From: Nonomuraea africana
Lineage (GTDB): Bacteria; Actinomycetota; Actinomycetes; Streptosporangiales; Streptosporangiaceae
Direction of reading: 5' to 3'
Length of the DNA: 64,000 nucleotides
Assembly (NCBI RefSeq): GCF_014873535.1
Contig: NZ_JADBEF010000001.1
Location: forward strand, 4,464,001-4,528,000
Shown: positions 58,451-64,000 of the stretch, one piece after another
How positions within the stretch are numbered: position 1 is the stretch's first letter
Layout of the letters: the number at the start of each line of letters is the position of its first letter
The notes under the pieces: generated by a model
Seen by the model: only the letters and a program-made list of their open reading frames with translations
Database searches by the model: none
Told to the model about the DNA's origin: nothing
Program-made: the position numbers and the translations under genes

Positions 58451-58920
58451 TTCACGGCCGCCTTGCGGGCGGCTGCCAGCCGTACGGCGTCGAGGATCTT
58501 CTCGTAGCCGGTGCACCGGCACAGGTTGCCCGCCAGCGCCTCACGGATCTCCACGTCGGAGGGGTGGTCGTTGCGCTGGATGAGGTCGTGCGCCTGCACG
58601 ATCAGCCCCGGCGTGCAGAACCCGCACTGGACGGCGCCCGCCTCGACGAACGCCTCCTGCACGGGGTCGAGCCGCTCGCCGTCGGCCAGTCCCTCGACCG
58701 TGCGGACCTCGCGTCCCTCGACCTGACCGGCCGCCACCAGACATGAGCAGACCGGCGTGCCGTCCAGGTAGACCGTGCAGGAGCCGCACTCGCCCTGCTC
58801 GCAGGCGTTCTTGGAGCCGGGCAGGCCCACGCGCTCGCGCAGCACGTAGAGCAGGCTCTCGCCCTCCCATACGTCGTCGACGGCCTCGGTCCTGCCGTTG
58901 ACGGTGAAGTTGACCCGCAT
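58447..58920 (-). CDS. xanthine dehydrogenase, [2Fe-2S] subunit
   Basis: 157 aa with two clusters. N-terminal plant-type ferredoxin ligands CEQGECGSCTVYLDG plus a later Cys (VCSC), and the C-terminal helical bundle CGFCTPG...CRCTGYEKI. Passes electrons from the Mo site to FAD. ATG overlaps the FAD-subunit stop (TGATG). Confidence 0.95.
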   Translation of the reverse strand: MRVNFTVNGRTEAVDDVWEGESLLYVLRERVGLPGSKNACEQGECGSCTVYLDGTPVCSCLVAAGQVEGREVRTVEGLADGERLDPVQEAFVEAGAVQCGFCTPGLIVQAHDLIQRNDHPSDVEIREALAGNLCRCTGYEKILDAVRLAAARKAAVK

Positions 58921-59780
58921 CACGCGGCCCTCGCCTTCCTGTAGTCGTTCCAGGCCCAGGTCAGGGTCCTGCGGGCCATGACCGCGAGCGCGTGCCTGCG
59001 GTAGTCGGCCGTGCCGCGCACGTCGTCGATCGGCGAGGCCGCCGCCGCGCACAGCTCCCCGAACCGCTTCAGCACGGCGGGGTCGAGCCTGGCGTCCCAG
59101 TCGAGCTCGGCGGCCAGGAACTCCTCGGCCTCCAGCGCCCTGCGCGGCGTCGGGGCGGCCGAACCGATCCCGGTGCCGACCCTGCGCTCGCCCGGGTGCA
59201 GCGCGACCGCGAACGAGCACACCGCGATCACCATCGCGTTGCGCGTGCCGACCTTGGAGAAGTACTGCGGTCCCTCGGCCGGCTTCATCCTGAAGGCCCT
59301 GATCAGTTCGTCGGGCTCCAGCGCGCTGCGCTTCACGCCCAGGTAGAACTCGGTCGCCGGGATCAGCCGCACACCCCTGTCGCGGGACTCCACCTCGATC
59401 ACCGCGTCGCCGGCCAGCAGCGGCGGGTGGCTGTCGCCCGCGGGCGAGGCCGCGCCGAGGTTGCCGCCCACCGAGCCGCGGTTGCGGATCTGCGGGGAGC
59501 CGACCGTCCTGGACGCCTGCGCGAGGCCGGGCAGCGCGCCGCCCAGCTCCTCGATGATCCGCACGTACGGCACGCCCGCGCCGACCCGCTGCACCCCGTC
59601 GACCAGCTCGACGTCATGCAGCTCCCGCACCTGGTTGAGGTCGAGCAGCGCGACGGGCCTGCGCACGTCGAAGTTGATCTCGACCATCACGTCGGTGCCG
59701 CCCTGGATGGGCACCGCCTCCGGCTGGTCCGCCTTGGCGGCCAGCGCCTCCTCCCACGTGGTGGGCCGAAGAAAGTCCAT
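58920..59780 (-). CDS. xanthine dehydrogenase, FAD-binding subunit
   Basis: 286 aa. IQGGTDVMVEI and TVGSPQIRNRGSVGGNLGAASPAGD are the two FAD loops of the molybdopterin dehydrogenase family. 13 nt after the uricase gene in the same operon; overlaps the 2Fe-2S subunit. Confidence 0.94.
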   Translation of the reverse strand: MDFLRPTTWEEALAAKADQPEAVPIQGGTDVMVEINFDVRRPVALLDLNQVRELHDVELVDGVQRVGAGVPYVRIIEELGGALPGLAQASRTVGSPQIRNRGSVGGNLGAASPAGDSHPPLLAGDAVIEVESRDRGVRLIPATEFYLGVKRSALEPDELIRAFRMKPAEGPQYFSKVGTRNAMVIAVCSFAVALHPGERRVGTGIGSAAPTPRRALEAEEFLAAELDWDARLDPAVLKRFGELCAAAASPIDDVRGTADYRRHALAVMARRTLTWAWNDYRKARAA

Positions 59781-59793
59781 CGTCACTTGACCG

Positions 59794-60657
59794 TCACTCC
59801 CATGCGAACGCCGCGTCGGGCGCGTCCTCGCGCAGCACACTGCCTTCGATCAGGCCGTAGGGCCGGTCGGCCGCGTAGAAGACCTCGTTGTCGTTGTCCA
59901 GGCCGAACGGCTCCAGGTCCACCAGGAAGTGGTGCTTGTTCGGCATCCGCATGCGAACCTCGCACACCTCCGGCCTGCTCTCCAGCACCCGGGTGCCCAT
60001 CGCGTAGAGCGTCTGCTGCAGCGACAGGCTGTAGGTCTCGGCGAAGCCGTCGAGCAGGCTCCGCCGTACCTCGGCGTAGGACTTGCCGAAGTCCGCCTCC
60101 GGCGAGGCGTGCCGCCACTGGGCGGTCACGGCCGTGGCGAGGATGCGGTCGGTGGTGGGCCGCAGCGTCGTGTACTCGTCGACGATGTAGCCGTGGAACT
60201 CCGAGTCGGTCGAGTTGAGCACGACCAGGTCCTTCAGGCCGGAGACCACGCTGGTCCGCCCGTCGCGGTCGTAGTGGACCACGCAGGTGCGCACCTCCGC
60301 GCCGTTCCGCACGAAGGAGTGCCCGCCGCTGATGCGCTCCCAGCCGTACTCCTCGATCTCCACTCTCGCGTGGTGGATCGTGGGCTGGGAGTCCACGAAG
60401 TGCCTGGCCAGCAGGAGCGCGAAGTCCTCGATCTGGTCGACGCCGTGCTTCCTGGCGAAGGCGTAGGCGGTGTTCTTCTGCGTGTCGGTCGGCAGCACGG
60501 CGGCGTTGCTCCCGGTGAGGTGGACCGCCTCCATCTCGCCCGACAGGGAGCTGCTGACGTTGATGTCCTTGAGATGGTGGACCCCGCCATCCCGCACGAC
60601 GCGGACGAGTCTCGTCTCCGCCTTGCCGTAGCGGTTGGGTCCGAGGATGACTGACAT
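59794..60657 (-). CDS. uricase (urate oxidase)
   Basis: Oxidises urate to 5-hydroxyisourate with O2, no cofactor. 287 aa. LGPNRYGKAETRLVRV, VLPTDTQKNTAYAFA (catalytic Thr region), GLKDLVVLNSTDSEFHGY and MPNKHHFLVDL are conserved. The run 60657-61436 encodes the complete three-step urate to allantoin sequence in order. Its start is adjacent to the HIU hydrolase stop. Confidence 0.96.
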   Translation of the reverse strand: MSVILGPNRYGKAETRLVRVVRDGGVHHLKDINVSSSLSGEMEAVHLTGSNAAVLPTDTQKNTAYAFARKHGVDQIEDFALLLARHFVDSQPTIHHARVEIEEYGWERISGGHSFVRNGAEVRTCVVHYDRDGRTSVVSGLKDLVVLNSTDSEFHGYIVDEYTTLRPTTDRILATAVTAQWRHASPEADFGKSYAEVRRSLLDGFAETYSLSLQQTLYAMGTRVLESRPEVCEVRMRMPNKHHFLVDLEPFGLDNDNEVFYAADRPYGLIEGSVLREDAPDAAFAWE

Positions 60658-60957
60658 CTAGCTCCCTCTGTAGGTGGAGTAGGCGAACGGGCTGAGCAAC
60701 AGGGGAACGTGGTAGTGCTCGGCCGGGTCGGCGACGGTGAACGTGATGACGACCTCGGGGTAGAAGGTGTCGGCGAGGTAGGCGCCGGTGTCGAAGACCA
60801 CCCGGTGCACGCCCGCGCCCGGGTTCCAGCCCTTGATCCTGCCGTCGTCGTCGGTACGGCCCTGCGCCACGACCTGTCCCTCGTGCTCCAGCCGTACCGC
60901 CACTCCCGCGGCGGGCCTGCCGGTGACCGCGTCGAGCACGTGCGTCGAGAAGCTCAT
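60658..60957 (-). CDS. uraH: 5-hydroxyisourate hydrolase
   Basis: 99-aa transthyretin-like protein. FSTHVLDAVTGRPA and the C-terminal YHVPLLLSPFAYSTYRGS (the diagnostic YRGS tail) identify it. Converts HIU to OHCU. ATG overlaps the uraD stop. Confidence 0.96.
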   Translation of the reverse strand: MSFSTHVLDAVTGRPAAGVAVRLEHEGQVVAQGRTDDDGRIKGWNPGAGVHRVVFDTGAYLADTFYPEVVITFTVADPAEHYHVPLLLSPFAYSTYRGS

Positions 60958-61436
60958 ATCCTCGCCAGCCTCAGCTTGGTGATCTTGGCCAGTTCGTCGC
61001 GCACCACCGCGCGCTCGGTGTCCTCGTCGTTGTCGAGGCGCTCCTTCAGGCGGGCGAGCATCTCCTCGCCGGACAGCCCGGTGGCGCAGATCAGGTAGAC
61101 GTGACCGAAGCGCCGCTCGTAGGCGCGGTTGCCCTCGGCCAGCTCCGTGCGCACGCGGTCGTCACCGTCCGCGACGCCCGACTGCTCCTGCCTGCTCCAT
61201 TCCGACTCGCGTGCGCTGCCCGCCGGCCGCTCCCCGATCCTCGGGTGGGCGGCGAGCGCCTCCTCGACGTCGGGCCAGGCCAGGGCGCGCACCGCGGCCT
61301 CGGCCGCCGAGGTCAGCTCGGCGAGCCCCGCGTACGGCCGGCCCGCCACCACCTCGCGGGCGAAGGCGCGGGAGGCGCAGCAGGTCAGCAGCTCCTTCTC
61401 CGCCTCTTCGGCGCTGAGGGCGTTGAGGTTCACCAT
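60954..61436 (-). CDS. uraD: OHCU decarboxylase
   Basis: Gives (S)-allantoin from OHCU. 160 aa helical protein. AAHPRIGERP carries the catalytic His; the following SEWSRQEQSGV and YERRFGHVYLICATGLS are typical. ATG at 61436 by family N-terminus. First gene of the minus-strand urate/xanthine operon, divergent from the PucR-type regulator. Confidence 0.95.
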   Translation of the reverse strand: MVNLNALSAEEAEKELLTCCASRAFAREVVAGRPYAGLAELTSAAEAAVRALAWPDVEEALAAHPRIGERPAGSARESEWSRQEQSGVADGDDRVRTELAEGNRAYERRFGHVYLICATGLSGEEMLARLKERLDNDEDTERAVVRDELAKITKLRLARI

Positions 61437-61484
61437 GTCATGAGTACACACAGCGCTGATGTCCCCGGTCCAGCAGCAAGAACT

Positions 61485-61554
61485 CCGAAGTGGGAGGGGG
61501 GTTGGCCGGTTCTTTTCGTGTCATGCTCCAATGCGCGTCCTGTTCACACTTCGG
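61485..61554. promoter_or_regulatory. spaced inverted repeat between uraD and the PucR-type regulator
   Basis: CCGAAGTG (61485-61492) and CACTTCGG (61547-61554) are perfect inverted 8-mers 54 bp apart. The right one abuts TACCCT (61556-61561), the likely -10 of the regulator gene. They could be two half-sites for the regulator acting by looping. Confidence 0.4.
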
Positions 61555-61569
61555 TTACCCTCCGAGTGC

Positions 61570-63072
61570 ATGCGACTCAACGCGTTGGCGAGCATGCCCG
61601 AACTGGGGCTGTCGGTCGTCACCGGGCACGACGAGCTCGACCGGCCGATCCGGTGGGTCGTCACCACCGACCTGCTCGATCCCGGCCGCTACCTCACCGG
61701 CGGCGAGCTCGTCCTGACCGGGCTGATCTGGCGGCGCTCCCCCGACGACAGCGAGACCTTCGTCAGGGCGCTGGCCAGGGCCGGGGTGTCGGGGCTCGGC
61801 GCGTGCGAGGCGCGCAGCGGCGACCTGCCACCCGACCTGGTCGAGGCCTGCCGCAGGCACCGGGTGCCGCTCTTCCACGTGCCGCAGGCGCTGTCGTTCG
61901 CCGAGGTCACGGAGCACATCGTGCGGCACCTGTCGACGGCGCGCGCCTCCGACGTGGCCGCCGTCCTCGACCGGCACCGCCAGCTCGTCGCGGGCGCGGG
62001 GCTCGATCCCGTCCTGGAGATGATCGGGCGCGACCTCGGCATGCGCTGCTGGGTCCTCACCCCGTCGGGCCGCCTGGTGTCGGGCTCCAGCCCGCTGGAC
62101 CCCGACACGGCCACCGTCCTGGCCAACACCTTCCTGACGGCCAGGCGGCTGCCCTGCACGCGTGGCGGCTACTCGGTCTTCCCCGTGGACGAGCAGACCA
62201 CCTCGAGGGTGGCCGACTGGTTCGTCGCCTTCGAGGGGCGCTACTCCGACTGGCCGGAGGAGCGGCGCGCGCTGGCCGGCGAGCTCGCGGCCGTGGCCGC
62301 CGTGGAGCGGGTACGGCTCGACGACAGGCTCAGCCCCGAGGGGCGGATCGGCCAGGAGCTCGTCCGCCTGGTGCTCACCGAGGGCAAGGCGAGCGACATC
62401 CTGCCCAGGCTGGAGGTCACGGGACTGGCGGGGGCGCCGGGCTACGTGGCGCTCGCCGCCACCGCTCAGGGCGCGCTGCGCCCCGCCGAACTGCGCAGCG
62501 TCGTCAAGGAGCTCCTGCAGGGCCCGGCCAACCCGGTCGTAGGGGTCGTCGACGAGGAGGCGATCGCCCTTGTCCCCGCCGACGACACCGATCTGACCGC
62601 CCGCGTCCGCGCCGCCGTCCAGCACCTGTCGCCCGCGCTCACCGACATCCGCCTGACCGTCGGCGTCAGCGGCGCGGCCCCCGTCGAGGGCCTGCGCGGC
62701 GCGGTCGAGGAGGCCAGGTTCGCCCGCCGCCTGGCCGAGGGCAGGCCGGGTCAGGGCGCGGTGGTCGGCCACGAGGAGCTGGCCACCCACGTGCTGCTGC
62801 TGGCCTCGGTGCCCGACGACGTGCGACACGTCTTCAGGGTGCGGCTGCTCGACCCGCTGCGCTCCTACGATCAGGTGCACAAGGCCGACCTGGTCCGCAC
62901 GCTGGAGGCCTTCCTGCAGTGCTCGGGGTCGTGGACCAGGTGCTCGGAGCTGCTCCACGTCCACGTCAACACCCTGCGCTACCGCATCCAGCGCATCCAG
63001 GACCTCACCGGAAGGGATCTGTCGCGGCTGGAGGACAGGGTCGACTTCTTCCTCGCCCTGCGCCTCGGCTGA
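61570..63072 (+). CDS. PucR-family purine catabolism regulator
   Basis: 500 aa. N-terminal PucR domain (MPELGLSVVTGHDELDRPIRWVVTTDL, GGELVLTGL), a middle GGDEF-like/CdaR domain, and the C-terminal HTH_30 (TLEAFLQCSGSWTRCSELLHVHVNTLRYRIQRI, in two helices). In Bacillus PucR activates purine degradation in response to allantoin-type signals. ATG at 61570 is chosen by homology and by TACCCT 8 nt upstream. Divergent from uraD, so it probably controls the whole cluster. Confidence 0.9.
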   Translation: MRLNALASMPELGLSVVTGHDELDRPIRWVVTTDLLDPGRYLTGGELVLTGLIWRRSPDDSETFVRALARAGVSGLGACEARSGDLPPDLVEACRRHRVPLFHVPQALSFAEVTEHIVRHLSTARASDVAAVLDRHRQLVAGAGLDPVLEMIGRDLGMRCWVLTPSGRLVSGSSPLDPDTATVLANTFLTARRLPCTRGGYSVFPVDEQTTSRVADWFVAFEGRYSDWPEERRALAGELAAVAAVERVRLDDRLSPEGRIGQELVRLVLTEGKASDILPRLEVTGLAGAPGYVALAATAQGALRPAELRSVVKELLQGPANPVVGVVDEEAIALVPADDTDLTARVRAAVQHLSPALTDIRLTVGVSGAAPVEGLRGAVEEARFARRLAEGRPGQGAVVGHEELATHVLLLASVPDDVRHVFRVRLLDPLRSYDQVHKADLVRTLEAFLQCSGSWTRCSELLHVHVNTLRYRIQRIQDLTGRDLSRLEDRVDFFLALRLG

Positions 63073-63087
63073 GCGGCCTGTGATATA

Positions 63088-63104
63088 TGTAAAGAAACCT
63101 TACA
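63088..63104 (+). promoter_or_regulatory. inverted repeat upstream of the GH20 gene
   Basis: TGTAAAGAAACCTTACA has TGTAA/TTACA arms around 7 bp in a short AT-rich stretch, 15 bp before the GH20 start codon and just upstream of its GGGGAG RBS. It is probably an operator; it does not look like the DasR site. Confidence 0.4.
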
Positions 63105-63119
63105 AATGGGGAGCGTCCG

Positions 63120-64000
63120 TTGCCGAACCGCCGCCTTGCCGCGCTCATGACGGCCTCCGCGCTCGCCGCGTCGTGCGCTCCCTCCGCCCCTGAGCTCGCC
63201 GGCCCCGCGGGGCCCGCCCTGGTGCCGGTGCCCGCCTCGCTGCGGGTGACCGAGGGCGCCTTCACCCTGGCCGCCGACGCCAGGATCGGCGTGCGCTCGG
63301 CGGAGGGCGCGCCGGTGGCCGAGCAACTGGCCAGGCTGCTGCGCCGGTCCACCGGCTACGCGCTGCCCGTCGTGCGCGAGCCCGCCGAGATCACCCTCGA
63401 GGTCTCGGGCGGGCAGGAGCTCGGCCGCGAGGGTTACACCCTCGACGTCACCCCCGCCGGCGTACGGCTGGCGGCGGCCACCGCCGAGGGCGTCTTCCGC
63501 GGCGTGCAGACCCTTCGCCAGCTCCTGCCCGCCGCGATCGAGAGCTCCACGCCGCAGCCGGGCCCCTGGACGATCGGCGGGGTGCGCATCGAGGACCGGC
63601 CGCGCTTCCCCTACCGCGGGGTGATGCTCGACGTGGCGCGCCACTTCTTCACCGTCGAGCAGGTCAAGCGCTACATCGACCTGGCCGTCGCCTACAAGGT
63701 GAACGTGCTGCACCTGCACCTGACCGACGACCAGGGCTGGCGCATCGAGATCAGGAGCTGGCCCGAGCTGGCGGGCGACGACTCCTACAGCCAGGACGAC
63801 TACCGCGAGATCGTCCGCTACGCCGCGGAGCGGTTCGTCACCGTGGTGCCCGAGATCGACACGCCCGGCCACACCAACGCCGCCCTCGCCGCCTACGCCG
63901 AGCTGAACTGCGACGGGGTGGCGCGCGAGCCGTACGAGGGGACGGAGGTGGGCTTCAGCTCGCTGTGCGTGGACAAGGAGATCACCTACCGCTTCCTCGA
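63120..64000 (+). CDS. GH20 beta-N-acetylhexosaminidase lipoprotein (partial)
   Basis: About 293 codons are present; the 3' end is beyond the window. TTG start behind GGGGAG. Signal peptide with lipobox AASC (Cys near 19) anchors it to the membrane. GH20b domain (about 35-150, EGYTLDVTPAGVRLAAATAEGVFRG) leads into the GH20 barrel: DRPRFPYRGVMLDVARHFF, VLHLHLTDDQGWRIEI and VPEIDTPGHT. The catalytic Asp-Glu pair should follow beyond the edge. Releases terminal GlcNAc/GalNAc from chitin-type or peptidoglycan fragments. Confidence 0.92.
   Translation, partial: MPNRRLAALMTASALAASCAPSAPELAGPAGPALVPVPASLRVTEGAFTLAADARIGVRSAEGAPVAEQLARLLRRSTGYALPVVREPAEITLEVSGGQELGREGYTLDVTPAGVRLAAATAEGVFRGVQTLRQLLPAAIESSTPQPGPWTIGGVRIEDRPRFPYRGVMLDVARHFFTVEQVKRYIDLAVAYKVNVLHLHLTDDQGWRIEIRSWPELAGDDSYSQDDYREIVRYAAERFVTVVPEIDTPGHTNAALAAYAELNCDGVAREPYEGTEVGFSSLCVDKEITYRFL

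Overview
The window is chromosomal DNA of a high-GC, sporulating actinomycete. The markers are a BldD regulator with the c-di-GMP-binding residues, a PASTA-type Ser/Thr kinase, a DDxxD polyprenyl synthase, actinobacterial families (DUF3040, Rv2175c, SAV_6107 HEPN) and very strong GC bias at third codon positions. Gene style fits Streptosporangiales (Nonomuraea/Streptosporangium-like), but the genus is inference. I see no rRNA, tRNA, CRISPR, prophage or insertion sequence.

Layout. 1-5.2 kb: minus-strand pyrimidine operon pyrR-pyrB-pyrC-carA-carB (carB runs off the left edge), with a PyrR-binding hairpin in the leader. 5.2-6.5 kb: an orphan ATP synthase gamma subunit and a DUF3040 membrane protein. 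6.5-13.7 kb: arginine deiminase operon (APC antiporter, arcA, arcB, arcC, a second APC permease, a tandem universal stress protein). Between arcB and arcC is a 73-bp tandem repeat made of chained, translationally coupled mini-ORFs. 13.7-17.7 kb: bldD, a metallo-hydrolase/MerR divergent pair with a perfect palindromic operator, an SAV_6107 HEPN gene under an apparent two-box LexA promoter, and a 3Fe-4S ferredoxin preceded by the 27-codon relic of a cytochrome P450, next to a TetR gene.

17.7-32.2 kb: glycan-utilisation cluster with a ROK regulator, GH36-like, beta-helix and heparin-lyase-like secreted enzymes, GH97, alpha-L-fucosidase (GH29), a sugar ABC importer lacking its own ATPase, two aldo/keto reductases and a cupin. 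A 28-bp sequence is identical upstream of the ROK gene and the fucosidase. A perfect LacI-type palindrome sits between the GH97 and fucosidase promoters. A second mini-ORF tandem array (43-bp period) precedes the cupin. 32.3-43.3 kb: housekeeping block with an L,D-transpeptidase, YbaK, a GNAT protein, metF, a GGPP-type synthase, thiE, an Rv2175c-like protein, an FAD reductase, a TPP riboswitch followed by thiO-thiS-thiG, a PASTA kinase and a tiny lipoprotein.

43.4-63.1 kb: nearly complete purine catabolism. 8-Oxoguanine deaminase, a three-subunit xanthine dehydrogenase with XdhC, an AzgA purine permease, uricase, HIU hydrolase and OHCU decarboxylase lead to allantoin. Allantoinase, allantoicase, glyoxylate carboligase, hydroxypyruvate isomerase, tartronate semialdehyde reductase and glycerate kinase carry carbon to 2-phosphoglycerate. 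A divergent PucR-type regulator probably controls the set. No ureidoglycolate lyase is visible. 63.1-64 kb: a GH20 beta-hexosaminidase lipoprotein runs off the right edge.

Many genes begin 6-7 nt after a TANNNT -10 hexamer and so look leaderless, whereas genes inside operons overlap by GTGA, ATGA or TGATG.
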